The notes beneath the pieces were generated by a model. That model was not told where the DNA came from. It saw only the letters and a program-made list of their open reading frames with translations, and searched no databases. DNA of 64,000 bases from assembly GCA_949358305.1 (NCBI GenBank), contig OX442317.1:13892491-13956490 (forward strand), read 5' to 3'. Positions 29,151 through 44,040 of the stretch are shown here, one piece after another; within the stretch, counting starts at the first letter, position 1, and the number at the start of each line of letters is the position of its first letter. Origin of the DNA: Strigamia acuminata (lineage: Eukaryota > Arthropoda > Chilopoda > Geophilomorpha > Linotaeniidae). The position numbers and the translations under genes are program-made.

Positions 29151-30719
29151 CATTCAGAGACATTGGTCTTGTGGTGTTTGTGCTAAGTCAACTGTGATGA
29201 GATCAAAAGTCTATTCTTCCAAATCATTGCTTGGATGTTGCTAAAACTTACATTGAAGCCTTCTACTAAGGTTTAAACACTATTTCAGAACATTCAGACA
29301 CATTGGTCTTGTGGTGTTTGTGCTAAGTCAACTGTGACGTCAAATGAGATCAAAAGTTTATTCTTTCAAATTATTGCTTGGATGTTGCTAAAACTAACAT
29401 TGAAGCCTTCTACTAAGGTTTAAACACTATTTCAGAACATTCAGAGACATTGGTCTTGTGGTGTTTGTGCTAAGTCAACTGTGATGAGATCAAAAGTCTA
29501 TTTTCCCAAATCATTTCTTGGATGTTGCTAAAACTTACATTAAAGCTTTCTACTAAGGTTTAAACACTATTTCAGAACATTCAGAGACATTGGTCTTGTG
29601 ATGTTTGTGCTAAGTCAACTGTGATGAGATCAAAAGTCTATTCTCCCAAATCATTGCTTGGATGTTGCTAAAACTTACATTAAAGCTTTCTACTAAGGTT
29701 TAAACACTATTTCAGAACATTCAGAAACATTGGTCTTGTGATGTTTGTGCTAAGTCAACTGTGATGTCAAATGAGATCAAAAGTTTATTCTTTCAAATCA
29801 TTGCTTGGATGTTGCTAAAACTTACATTAAAGCTTTCTACTAAGGTTTAAACACTATTTCAGAACATTCAGAGACATTGGTCTTGTGATGTTTGTGCTAA
29901 GTCAACTGTGATGAGATCAAAAGTCTATTCTCCAAAATCATTGCTTGGATGTTGCTAAAACTTACATTGAAGCCTTCTACTAAGGTTTAAACACTATTTC
30001 AGAACATTCAGACACATTGGTCTTGTGGTGTTTGTGCTAAGTCAACTGTGACGTCAAATGAGATCAAAAGTTTATTCTTTCAAATTATTGCTTGGATGTT
30101 GCTAAAACTTACATTGAAGCTTTCTACTAAGGTTTAAACACTATTTCATAACATTCAGAAACATTGGTCTTGTGATGTTTGTGCTAAGTCAACTGTGATG
30201 TCAAATGGGATCAAAAGTTTATTCTTCCAAATCATTGCTTGGATGTTGCTAAAACTTACATTGAAGCCTTCTACTAAGGTTTAAACACTATTTCAGAACA
30301 TTCAGAGACATTGGTCTTGTGATGTTTGTGCTAAGTCAACTGTGATGTCAAATGAGATCAAAAGTTTATTCTTTCAAATCATTGCTTGGATGTTGCTAAA
30401 ACTTACATTAAAGCTTTCTACTAAAGTTTAAACACTATTTCAGAACATTCAGAGACATTGGTCTTGTGGTGTTTGTGCTAAGTCAACTGTGATGAGATCA
30501 AAAGTCTATTCTCCCAAATCATTGCTTAGATGTTGCTAAAACTTACATTGAAGCCGTCTACTAAGGTTTAAACACTATTTCAGAACATTTAGAGACATTG
30601 GTCTTGTGGTGTTTGTGCTAAGTCAACTGTGATGAGATCAAAAGTCTATTCTCCCAAATCATTGCTTGGATGTTGCTAAAACTTACATTGAAGCCTTCTA
30701 CTAAGGTTTAAACACTATT

Positions 30720-33700
30720 TCAGAACATTCAGAGACATTGGTTTGTGGTGTTTGTGCTAAGTCAACTGTGACGTCAAATGAGATCAAAAGTTTATTCTTT
30801 CAAATTATTGCTTGGATGTTGCTAAAACTAACATTGAAGCCTTCTACTAAGGTTTAAACACTATTTCAGAACATTCAGAGACATTGGTCTTGTGGTGTTT
30901 GTGCTAAGTCAACTGTGATGAGATCAAAAGTCTATTCTCCCAAATCATTGCTTGGATGTTGCTAAAACTTACATTAAAGCTTTCTACTAAGGTTTAAACA
31001 CTATTTCAAAACATTCAGAGACATTGGTCTTGTGATGTTTGTGCTAAGTCAACTGTGATGAGATCAAAAGTCTATTCTCCCAAATCATTGCTTGGATGTT
31101 GCTAAAACTTACATTGAAGCCGTCTACTAAGGTTTAAACACTATTTCAGAACATTTAGAGACATTGGTCTTGTGGTGTTTGTGCTAAGTCAACTGTGATG
31201 AGATCAAAAGTCTATTTTCCCAAATCATTTCTTGGATGTTGCTAAAACTTACATTAAAGCTTTCTACTAAGGTTTAAACACTATTTCAGAACATTCAGAG
31301 ACATTGGTCTTGTGATGTTTGTGCTAAGTCAACTGTGATGAGATCAAAAGTCTATTCTCCCAAATCATTGCTTGGATGTTGCTAAAACTTACATTAAAGC
31401 TTTCTACTAAGGTTTAAACACTATTTCAAAACATTCAGAGATATTGGTCTTGTGATGTTTGTGCTAAGTCAACTGTGATGAGATCAAAAGTCTATTCTCC
31501 CAAATCATTGCTTGGATGTTGCTAAAACTTACATTGAAGCTTTCTACTAAGGTTTAAACACTATTTCAGAACATTCAGAGACATTGGTTTGTGGTGTTTG
31601 TGCTAAGTCAACTGTGATGTCAAATGAGATCAAAAGTTTATTCTTTCAAATTATTGCTTGGATGTTGCTAACACTTACATTGAAGCCTTCTACTAAGGTT
31701 TAAACACTATTTCAGAACATTCAGAGACATTGGTTTGTGATGTTTGTGCTAAGTCAACTGTGATGTCAAATGAGATCAAAAGTTTATTCTTTCAAATTAT
31801 TGCTTGGATGTTGCTAACACTTACATTGAAGCCTTCTACTAAGGTTTAAACACTATTTCTAAACATTCAGAGACATTGGTCTTGTGGTGTTTGTGCTAAG
31901 TCAACTGTGATGTCAAATGGGATCAAAAGTTTATTCTTCCAAATCATTGCTTGGATGTTGCTAAAACTTACATTGAAGCCTTCTACTAAGGTTTAAACAC
32001 TATTTCAGAACATTCAGAGACATTGGTCTTGTGATGTTTGTGCTAAGTCAACTGTGATGTCAAATGAGATCAAAAGTTTATTCTTTCAAATCATTGCTTG
32101 GATGTTGCTAAAACTTACATTAAAGCTTTCTACTAAGGTTTAAACACTATTTCAGAACATTCAGAGACATTGGTCTTGTGATGTTTGTGCTAAGTCAACT
32201 GTGATGAGATCAAAAGTCTATTCTCCAAAATCATTGCTTGGATGTTGCTAAAACTTACATTGAAGCCTTCTACTAAGGTTTAAACACTATTTCAGAACAT
32301 TCAGACACATTGGTCTTGTGGTGTTTGTGCTAAGTCAACTGTGACGTCAAATGAGATCAAAAGTTTATTCTTTCAAATTATTGCTTGGATGTTGCTAAAA
32401 CTAACATTGAAGCCTTCTACTAAGGTTTAAACACTATTTCAGAACATTCAGAGACATTGGTCTTGTGGTGTTTGTGCTAAGTCAACTGTGATGAGATCAA
32501 AAGTCTATTTTCCCAAATCATTTCTTGGATGTTGCTAAAACTTACATTAAAGCTTTCTACTAAGGTTTAAACACTATTTCAGAACATTCAGAGACATTGG
32601 TCTTGTGATGTTTGTGCTAAGTCAACTGTGATGAGATCAAAAGTCTATTCTCCCAAATCATTGCTTGGATGTTGCTAAAACTTACATTAAAGCTTTCTAC
32701 TAAGGTTTAAACACTATTTCAAAACATTCAGAGACATTGGTCTTGTGATGTTTGTGCTAAGTCAACTGTGATGAGATCAAAAGTCTATTCTCCCAAATCA
32801 TTGCTTGGATGTTGCTAAAACTTACATTGAAGCCTTCTACTAAGGTTTAAACACTATTTCAGAACATTCAGAGACATTGATTTGTGGTGTTTGTGCTAAG
32901 TCAACTGTGATGTCAAATGAGATCAAAAATTTATTCTTCCAAATCATTGCTTGGATGTTGCTAAAACTTACATTGAAGCCTTCTACTAAGGTTTAAACAC
33001 TATTTCAGAACATTCAGAGACATTGGTCTTGTGATGTTTGTGCTAAGTCAACTGTGATGTCAAATGAGATCAAAAGTTTATTCTTTCAAATCATTGCTTG
33101 GATGTTGCTAAAACTTACATTAAAGCTTTCTACTAAGGTTTAAACACTATTTCAGAACATTCAGAGACATTGGTCTTGTGATGTTTGTGCTAAGTCAACT
33201 GTGATGAGATCAAAAGTCTATTCTCCCAAATCATTGCTTGGATGTTGCTAAAACTTACATTGAAGCCTTCTACTAAGGTTTAAACACTATTTCAGAACAT
33301 TCAGAGACATTGGTTTGTGGTGTTTGTGCTAAGTCAACTGTGACGTCAAATGAGATCAAAAGTTTATTCTTTCAAATTATTGCTTGGATGTTGCTAAAAC
33401 TAACATTGAAGCCTTCTACTAAGGTTTAAACACTATTTCAGAACATTCAGAGACATTGGTCTTGTGGTGTTTGTGCTAAGTCAACTGTGATGAGATCAAA
33501 AGTCTATTCTCCCAAATCATTGCTTGGATGTTGCTAAAACTTACATTAAAGCTTTCTACTAAGGTTTAAACACTATTTCAAAACATTCAGAGACATTGGT
33601 CTTGTGATGTTTGTGCTAAGTCAACTGTGATGAGATCAAAAGTCTATTCTCCCAAATCATTGCTTGGATGTTGCTAAAACTTACATTGAAGCCGTCTACT

Positions 33701-35470
33701 AAGGTTTAAACACTATTTCAGAACATTTAGAGACATTGGTCTTGTGGTGTTTGTGCTAAGTCAACTGTGATGAGATCAAAAGTCTATTTTCCCAAATCAT
33801 TTCTTGGATGTTGCTAAAACTTACATTAAAGCTTCCTACTAAGGTTTAAACACTATTTCAGAACATTCAGAGACATTGGTCTTGTGATGTTTGTGCTAAG
33901 TCAACTGTGATGAGATCAAAAGTCTATTCTCCCAAATCATTGCTTGGATGTTGCTAAAACTTACATTAAAGCTTTCTACTAAGGTTTAAACACTATTTCA
34001 AAACATTCAGAGATATTGGTCTTGTGATGTTTGTGCTAAGTCAACTGTGATGAGATCAAAAGTCTATTCTCCCAAATCATTGCTTGGATGTTGCTAAAAC
34101 TTACATTGAAGCTTTCTACTAAGGTTTAAACACTATTTCAGAACATTCAGAGACATTGGTTTGTGGTGTTTGTGCTAAGTCAACTGTGATGTCAAATGAG
34201 ATCAAAAGTTTATTCTTTCAAATTATTGCTTGGATGTTGCTAACACTTACATTGAAGCCTTCTACTAAGGTTTAAACACTATTTCAGAACATTCAGAGAC
34301 ATTGGTTTGTGATGTTTGTGCTAAGTCAACTGTGATGTCAAATGAGATCAAAAGTTTATTCTTTCAAATTATTGCTTGGATGTTGCTAACACTTACATTG
34401 AAGCCTTCTACTAAGGTTTAAACACTATTTCTAAACATTCAGAGACATTGGTCTTGTGGTGTTTGTGCTAAGTCAACTGTGATGTCAAATGGGATCAAAA
34501 GTTTATTCTTCCAAATCATTGCTTGGATGTTGCTAAAACTTACATTGAAGCCTTCTACTAAGGTTTAAACACTATTTCAGAACATTCAGAGACATTGGTC
34601 TTGTGATGTTTGTGCTAAGTCAACTGTGATGTCAAATGAGATCAAAAGTTTATTCTTTCAAATCATTGCTTGGATGTTGCTAAAACTTACATTAAAGCTT
34701 TCTACTAAGGTTTAAACACTATTTCAGAACATTCAGAGACATTGGTCTTGTGATGTTTGTGCTAAGTCAACTGTGATGAGATCAAAAGTCTATTCTCCAA
34801 AATCATTGCTTGGATGTTGCTAAAACTTACATTGAAGCCTTCTACTAAGGTTTAAACACTATTTCAGAACATTCAGACACATTGGTCTTGTGGTGTTTGT
34901 GCTAAGTCAACTGTGACGTCAAATGAGATCAAAAGTTTATTCTTTCAAATTATTGCTTGGATGTTGCTAAAACTAACATTGAAGCCTTCTACTAAGGTTT
35001 AAACACTATTTCAGAACATTCAGAGACATTGGTCTTGTGGTGTTTGTGCTAAGTCAACTGTGATGAGATCAAAAGTCTATTTTCCCAAATCATTTCTTGG
35101 ATGTTGCTAAAACTTACATTAAAGCTTTCTACTAAGGTTTAAACACTATTTCAGAACATTCAGAGACATTGGTCTTGTGATGTTTGTGCTAAGTCAACTG
35201 TGATGAGATCAAAAGTCTATTCTCCCAAATCATTGCTTGGATGTTGCTAAAACTTACATTAAAGCTTTCTACTAAGGTTTAAACACTATTTCAAAACATT
35301 CAGAGACATTGGTCTTGTGATGTTTGTGCTAAGTCAACTGTGATGAGATCAAAAGTCTATTCTCCCAAATCATTGCTTGGATGTTGCTAAAACTTACATT
35401 GAAGCCTTCTACTAAGGTTTAAACACTATTTCAGAACATTCAGAGACATTGATTTGTGGTGTTTGTGCTA
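30720..35470. repeat. Higher-order repeat, 2572-bp spacing (18 monomers)
   Basis: Markers GTTTGTGGTG (30741, 33313), the GATATTGG variant (31441, 34013) and GATTTGTGG (32879, 35451) are each 2572 bp apart. The second unit is incomplete. Boundaries are approximate. Confidence 0.78.
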
Positions 35471-38400
35471 AGTCAACTGTGACGTCAAATGAGATCAAAA
35501 GTTTATTCTTTCAAATTATTGCTTGGATGTTGCTAAAACTTACATTGAAGCTTTCTACTAAGGTTTAAACACTATTTCAGAACATTCAGAAACACTGGTC
35601 TTGTGATGTTTGTGCTAAGTCAACTGTGATGTCAAATGGGATCAAAAGTTTATTCTTCCAAATCATTGCTTGGATGTTGCTAAAACTTACATTGAAGCCT
35701 TCTACTAAGGTTTAAACACTATTTCAGAACATTCAGAGACATTGGTCTTGTGATGTTTGTGCTAAGTCAACTGTGATGTCAAATGAGATCAAAAGTTTAT
35801 TCTTTCAAATCATTGCTTGGATGTTGCTAAAACTTACATTAAAGCTTTCTACTAAAGTTTAAACACTATTTCAGAACATTCAGAGACATTGGTCTTGTGG
35901 TGTTTGTGCTAAGTCAACTGTGATGAGATCAAAAGTCTATTCTCCCAAATCATTGCTTAGATGTTGCTAAAACTTACATTGAAGCCGTCTACTAAGGTTT
36001 AAACACTATTTCAGAACATTTAGAGACATTGGTCTTGTGGTGTTTGTGCTAAGTCAACTGTGATGAGATCAAAAGTCTATTTTCCCAAATCATTTCTTGG
36101 ATGTTGCTAAAACTTACATTAAAGCTTTCTACTAAGGTTTAAACACTATTTCAAAACATTCAGAGACATTGGTCTTGTGATGTTTGTGCTAAGTCAACTG
36201 TGATGAGATCAAAAGTCTATTCTCCCAAATCATTGCTTGGATGTTGCTAAAACTTACATTAAAGCTTTCTACTAAGGTTTAAACACTATTTCAAAACATT
36301 CAGAGACATTGGTCTTGTGATGTTTGTGCTAAGTCAACTGTGATGAGATCAAAAGTCTATTCTCCCAAATCATTGCTTGGATGTTGCTAAAACTTACATT
36401 GAAGCCTTCTACTAAGGTTTAAACACTATTTCAGAACATTCAGAGACATTGATTTGTGGTGTTTGTGCTAAGTCAACTGTGATGTCAAATGAGATCAAAA
36501 ATTTATTCTTCCAAATCATTGCTTGGATGTTGCTAAAACTTACATTGAAGCCTTCTACTAAGGTTTAAACACTATTTCAGAACATTCAGAGACATTGGTC
36601 TTGTGATGCTTGTGCTAAGTCAACTGTGATGTCAAATGAGATCAAAAGTTTATTCTTTCAAATCATTGCTTGGATGTTGCTAAAACTTACATTAAAGCTT
36701 TCTACTAAGGTTTAAACACTATTTCAGAACATTCAGAGACATTGGTCTTGTGATGTTTGTGCTAAGTCAACTGTGATGAGATCAAAAGTCTATTCTCCCA
36801 AATCATTGCTTGGATGTTGCTAAAACTTACATTGAAGCCTTCTACTAAGGTTTAAACACTATTTCAGAACATTCAGAGACATTGGTTTGTGGTGTTTGTG
36901 CTAAGTCAACTGTGACGTCAAATGAGATCAAAAGTTTATTCTTTCAAATTATTGCTTGGATGTTGCTAAAACTAACATTGAAGCCTTCTACTAAGGTTTA
37001 AACACTATTTCAGAACATTCAGAGACATTGGTCTTGTGGTGTTTGTGCTAAGTCAACTGTGATGAGATCAAAAGTCTATTCTCCCAAATCATTGCTTGGA
37101 TGTTGCTAAAACTTACATTAAAGCTTTCTACTAAGGTTTAAACACTATTTCAAAACATTCAGAGACATTGGTCTTGTGATGTTTGTGCTAAGTCAACTGT
37201 GATGAGATCAAAAGTCTATTCTCCCAAATCATTGCTTGGATGTTGCTAAAACTTACATTGAAGCCGTCTACTAAGGTTTAAACACTATTTCAGAACATTT
37301 AGAGACATTGGTCTTGTGGTGTTTGTGCTAAGTCAACTGTGATGAGATCAAAAGTCTATTTTCCCAAATCATTTCTTGGATGTTGCTAAAACTTACATTA
37401 AAGCTTTCTACTAAGGTTTAAACACTATTTCAGAACATTCAGAGACATTGGTCTTGTGATGTTTGTGCTAAGTCAACTGTGATGAGATCAAAAGTCTATT
37501 CTCCCAAATCATTGCTTGGATGTTGCTAAAACTTACATTAAAGCTTTCTACTAAGGTTTAAACACTATTTCAAAACATTCAGAGATATTGGTCTTGTGAT
37601 GTTTGTGCTAAGTCAACTGTGATGAGATCAAAAGTCTATTCTCCCAAATCATTGCTTGGATGTTGCTAAAACTTACATTGAAGCTTTCTACTAAGGTTTA
37701 AACACTATTTCAGAACATTCAGAGACATTGGTTTGTGGTGTTTGTGCTAAGTCAACTGTGATGTCAAATGAGATCAAAAGTTTATTCTTTCAAATTATTG
37801 CTTGGATGTTGCTAACACTTACATTGAAGCCTTCTACTAAGGTTTAAACACTATTTCAGAACATTCAGAGACATTGGTTTGTGATGTTTGTGCTAAGTCA
37901 ACTGTGATGTCAAATGAGATCAAAAGTTTATTCTTTCAAATTATTGCTTGGATGTTGCTAACACTTACATTGAAGCCTTCTACTAAGGTTTAAACACTAT
38001 TTCTAAACATTCAGAGACATTGGTCTTGTGGTATTTGTGCTAAGTCAACTGTGATGTCAAATGGGATCAAAAGTTTATTCTTCCAAATCATTGCTTGGAT
38101 GTTGCTAAAACTTACATTGAAGCCTTCTACTAAGGTTTAAACACTATTTCAGAACATTCAGAGACATTGGTCTTGTGATGTTTGTGCTAAGTCAACTGTG
38201 ATGTCAAATGAGATCAAAAGTTTATTCTTTCAAATCATTGCTTGGATGTTGCTAAAACTTACATTAAAGCTTTCTACTAAGGTTTAAACACTATTTCAGA
38301 ACATTCAGAGACATTGGTCTTGTGATGTTTGTGCTAAGTCAACTGTGATGAGATCAAAAGTCTATTCTCCAAAATCATTGCTTGGATGTTGCTAAAACTT

Positions 38401-40010
38401 ACATTGAAGCCTTCTACTAAGGTTTAAACACTATTTCAGAACATTCAGACACATTAGTCTTGTGGTGTTTGTGCTAAGTCAACTGTGACGTCAAATGAGA
38501 TCAAAAGTTTATTCTTTCAAATTATTGCTTGGATGTTGCTAAAACTAACATTGAAGCCTTCTACTAAGGTTTAAACACTATTTCAGAACATTCAGAGACA
38601 TTGGTCTTGTGGTGTTTGTGCTAAGTCAACTGTGATGAGATCAAAAGTCTATTTTCCCAAATCATTTCTTGGATGTTGCTAAAACTTACATTAAAGCTTT
38701 CTACTAAGGTTTAAACACTATTTCAGAACATTCAGAGACATTGGTCTTGTGATGTTTGTGCTAAGTCAACTGTGATGAGATCAAAAGTCTATTCTCCCAA
38801 ATCATTGCTTGGATGTTGCTAAAACTTACATTAAAGCTTTCTACTAAGGTTTAAACACTATTTCAAAACATTCAGAGACATTGGTCTTGTGATGTTTGTG
38901 CTAAGTCAACTGTGATGAGATCAAAAGTCTATTCTCCCAAATCATTGCTTGGATGTTGCTAAAACTTACATTGAAGCCTTCTACTAAGGTTTAAACACTA
39001 TTTCAGAACATTCAGAGACATTGATTTGTGGTGTTTGTGCTAAGTCAACTGTGATGTCAAATGAGATCAAAAATTTATTCTTTCAAATTATTGCTTGGAT
39101 GTTGCTAAAACTTACATTGAAGCTTTCTACTAAGGTTTAAACACTATTTCAGAACATTCAGAAACACTGGTCTTGTGATGTTTGTGCTAAGTCAACTGTG
39201 ATGTCAAATGGGATCAAAAGTTTATTCTTCCAAATCATTGCTTGGATGTTGCTAAAACTTACATTGAAGCCTTCTACTAAGGTTTAAACACTATTTCAGA
39301 ACATTCAGAGACATTGGTCTTGTGATGTTTGTGCTAAGTCAACTGTGATGTCAAATGAGATCAAAAGTTTATTCTTTCAAATCATTGCTTGGATGTTGCT
39401 AAAACTTACATTAAAGCTTTCTACTAAAGTTTAAACACTATTTCAGAACATTCAGAGACATTGGTCTTGTGGTGTTTGTGCTAAGTCAACTGTGATGAGA
39501 TCAAAAGTCTATTCTCCCAAATCATTGCTTAGATGTTGCTAAAACTTACATTGAAGCCGTCTACTAAGGTTTAAACACTATTTCAGAACATTTAGAGACA
39601 TTGGTCTTGTGGTGTTTGTGCTAAGTCAACTGTGATGAGATCAAAAGTCTATTTTCCCAAATCATTTCTTGGATGTTGCTAAAACTTACATTAAAGCTTT
39701 CTACTAAGGTTTAAACACTATTTCAAAACATTCAGAGACATTGGTCTTGTGATGTTTGTGCTAAGTCAACTGTGATGAGATCAAAAGTCTATTCTCCCAA
39801 ATCATTGCTTGGATGTTGCTAAAACTTACATTAAAGCTTTCTACTAAGGTTTAAACACTATTTCAAAACATTCAGAGACATTGGTCTTGTGATGTTTGTG
39901 CTAAGTCAACTGTGATGAGATCAAAAGTCTATTCTCCCAAATCATTGCTTGGATGTTGCTAAAACTTACATTGAAGCCTTCTACTAAGGTTTAAACACTA
40001 TTTCAGAACA
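33300..40010. repeat. Higher-order repeat, 3572-bp spacing (25 monomers)
   Basis: Markers at 33313 and 36885, 34013 and 37585, 35451 and 39023, and 35587 and 39159 share a spacing of 3572 bp. It overlaps the 2572-bp block, so the second unit of that block was itself copied in a larger event. Confidence 0.75.
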
Positions 40011-42640
40011 TTCAGAGACATTGGTTTGTGGTGTTTGTGCTAAGTCAACTGTGATGTCAAATGAGATCAAAAGTTTATTCTTTCAAATTATTGCTTGGAT
40101 GTTGCTAACACTTACATTGAAGCCTTCTACTAAGGTTTAAACACTATTTCTAAACATTCAGAGACATTGGTCTTGTGGTGTTTGTGCTAAGTCAACTGTG
40201 ATGAGATCAAAAGTCTATTCTCCCAAATCATTGCTTGGATGTTGCTAAAACTTACATTGAAGCCTTCTACTAAGGTTTAAACACTATTTCAGAACATTCA
40301 GAGACATTGGTTTGTGGTGTTTGTGCTAAGTCAACTGTGATGTCAAATGAGATCAAAAGTTTATTCTTTCAAATTATTGCTTGGATGTTGCTAAAACTAA
40401 CATTGAAGCCTTCTACTAAGGTTTAAACACTATTTCAGAACATTCAGAGACATTGGTTTGTGGTGTTTGTGCTAAGTCAACTGTGATGTCAAATGAGATC
40501 AAAAATTTATTCTTTCAAATTATTGCTTGGATGTTGCTAACACTTACATTGAAGCCTTCTACTAAGGTTTAAACACTATTTCTAAACATTCAGAGACATT
40601 GGTCTTGTGGTGTTTGTGCTAAGTCAACTGTGACGTCAAATGAGATCAAAAGTTTATTCTTTCAAATTATTGCTTGGATGTTGCTAAAACTTACATTGAA
40701 GCTTTCTACTAAGGTTTAAACACTATTTCAGAACATTCAGAAACATTGGTCTTGTGATGTTTGTGCTAAGTCAACTGTGATGTCAAATGAGATCAAAAGT
40801 TTATTCTTTCAAATCATTGCTTGGATGTTGCTAAAACTTACATTAAAGCCTTCTACTAAGGTTTAAACACTATTTCAGAACATTCAGAGACATTGGTCTT
40901 GTGATGTTTGTGCTAAGTCAACTGTGATGAGATCAAAAGTCTATTCTCCAAAATCATTGCTTGGATGTTGCTAAAACTTACATTGAAGCCTTCTACTAAG
41001 GTTTAAACACTATTTCAGAACATTCAGACACATTGGTCTTGTGGTGTTTGTGCTAAGTCAACTGTGACGTCAAATGAGATCAAAAGTTTATTCTTTCAAA
41101 TTATTGCTTGGATGTTGCTAAAACTTACATTGAAGCTTTCTACTAAGGTTTAAACACTATTTCAGAACATTCAGAAACATTGGTCTTGTGATGTTTGTGC
41201 TAAGTCAACTGTGATGTCAAATGGGATCAAAAGTTTATTCTTCCAAATCATTGCTTGGATGTTGCTAAAACTTACATTGAAGCCTTCTACTAAGGTTTAA
41301 ACACTATTTCAGAACATTCAGAGACATTGGTCTTGTGGTGTTTGTGCTAAGTCAACTGTGATGAGATCAAAAGTCTATTCTCCCAAATCATTGCTTGGAT
41401 GTTGCTAAAACTTACATTGAAGCCGTCTACTAAGGTTTAAACACTATTTCAGAACATTTAGAGACATTGGTCTTGTGGTGTTTGTGCTAAGTCAACTGTG
41501 ATGAGATCAAAAGTCTATTCTCCCAAATCATTGCTTGGATGTTGCTAAAACTTACATTAAAGCTTTTTACTAAGGTTTAAACACTATTTCAAAACATTCA
41601 GAGACATTGGTCTTGTGATGTTTGTGCTAAGTCAACTGTGATGAGATCAAAAGTCTATTCTCCCAAATCATTCCTTGGATGTTGCTAAAACTTACATTGA
41701 AGCCTTCTACTAAGGTTTAAACACTATTTCAGAACATTCAGACACATTGGTCTTGTGGTGTTTGTGCTAAGTCAACTGTGATGTCAAATGGGATCAAAAG
41801 TTTATTCTTCCAAATCATTGCTTGGATGTTGCTAAAACTTACATTGAAGCCTTCTACTAAGGTTTAAACACTATTTCAGAACATTCAGAGACATTGGTCT
41901 TGTGGTGTTTGTGCTAAGTCAACTGTGATGAGATCAAAAGTCTATTCTCCCAAATCATTGCTTGGATGTTGCTAAAACTTACATTGAAGCCGTCTACTAA
42001 GGTTTAAACACTATTTCAGAACATTTAGAGACATTGGTCTTGTGGTGTTTGTGCTAAGTCAACTGTGATGAGATCAAAAGTCTATTCTCCCAAATCATTG
42101 CTTGGATGTTGCTAAAACTTACATTAAAGCTTTTTACTAAGGTTTAAACACTATTTCAAAACATTCAGAGACATTGGTCTTGTGATGTTTGTGCTAAGTC
42201 AACTGTGATGAGATCAAAAGTCTATTCTCCCAAATCATTGCTTGGATGTTGCTAAAACTTACATTGAAGCCTTCTACTAAGGTTTAAACACTATTTCAGA
42301 ACATTCAGAGACATTGGTTTGTGGTGTTTGTGCTAAGTCAACTGTGATGTCAAATGAGATCAAAAGTTTATTCTTTCAAATTATTGCTTGGATGTTGCTA
42401 ACACTTACATTGAAGCCTTCTACTAAGGTTTAAACACTATTTCTAAACATTCAGAGACATTGGTCTTGTGGTGTTTGTGCTAAGTCAACTGTGACGTCAA
42501 ATGAGATCAAAAGTTTATTCTTTCAAATTATTGCTTGGATGTTGCTAAAACTTACATTGAAGCTTTCTACTAAGGTTTAAACACTATTTCAGAACATTCA
42601 GAAACATTGGTCTTGTGATGTTTGTGCTAAGTCAACTGTG
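40001..42640. repeat. Higher-order satellite block, copy 3 of 3
   Basis: Starts with the TTGGTTTGTGG monomer and matches 22558 onward at offset 17443 until about 42640, where GTCAAATGGG replaces GTCAAATGAG. CTATTTC at 42584 stands opposite CTATATC at 25141. Confidence 0.75.
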
Positions 42641-44040
42641 ATGTCAAATGGGATCAAAAGTTTATTCTTCCAAATCATTGCTTGGATGTTGCTAAAACTT
42701 ACATTGAAGCCTTCTACTAAGGTTTAAACACTATTTCAGAACATTCAGAGACATTGGTCTTGTGATGTTTGTGCTAAGTCAACTGTGATGTCAAATGAGA
42801 TCAAAAGTTTATTCTTTCAAATCATTGCTTGGATGTTGCTAAAACTTACATTAAAGCTTTCTACTAAGGTTTAAACACTATTTCAGAACATTCAGAGACA
42901 TTGGTCTTGTGATGTTTGTGCTAAGTCAACTGTGATGAGATCAAAAGTCTATTCTCCCAAATCATTGCTTGGATGTTGCTAAAACTTACATTGAAGCCTT
43001 CTACTAAGGTTTAAACACTATTTCAGAACATTCAGAGACATTGGTTTGTGGTGTTTGTGCTAAGTCAACTGTGATGTCAAATGAGATCAAAAGTTTATTC
43101 TTTCAAATTATTGCTTGGATGTTGCTAACACTTACATTGAAGCCTTCTACTAAGGTTTAAACACTATTTCAGAACATTCAGAGACATTGGTTTGTGGTGT
43201 TTGTGCTAAGTCAACTGTGATGTCAAATGAGATCAAAAGTTTATTCTTTCAAATTATTGCTTGGATGTTGCTAACACTTACATTGAAGCCTTCTACTAAG
43301 GTTTAAACACTATTTCAGAACATTCAGAGACATTGGTCTTGTGGTGTTTGTGCTAAGTCAACTGTGACGTCAAATGAGATCAAAAGTTTATTCTTTCAAA
43401 TTATTGCTTGGATGTTGCTAAAACTTACATTGAAGCTTTCTACTAAGGTTTAAACACTATTTCAGAACATTCAGAAACATTGGTCTTGTGATGTTTGTGC
43501 TAAGTCAACTGTGATGTCAAATGGGATCAAAAGTTTATTCTTCCAAATCATTGCTTGGATGTTGCTAAAACTTACATTGAAGCCTTCTACTAAGGTTTAA
43601 ACACTATTTCAGAACATTCAGAGACATTGGTCTTGTGATGTTTGTGCTAAGTCAACTGTGATGTCAAATGAGATCAAAAGTTTATTCTTTCAAATCATTG
43701 CTTGGATGTTGCTAAAACTTACATTAAAGCTTTCTACTAAGGTTTAAACACTATTTCAGAACATTCAGAGACATTGGTCTTGTGATGTTTGTGCTAAGTC
43801 AACTGTGATGAGATCAAAAGTCTATTCTCCAAAATCATTGCTTGGATGTTGCTAAAACTTACATTGAAGCCTTCTACTAAGGTTTAAACACTATTTCAGA
43901 ACATTCAGACACATTGGTCTTGTGGTGTTTGTGCTAAGTCAACTGTGACGTCAAATGAGATCAAAAGTTTATTCTTTCAAATTATTGCTTGGATGTTGCT
44001 AAAACTTACATTGAAGCTTTCTACTAAGGTTTAAACACTA

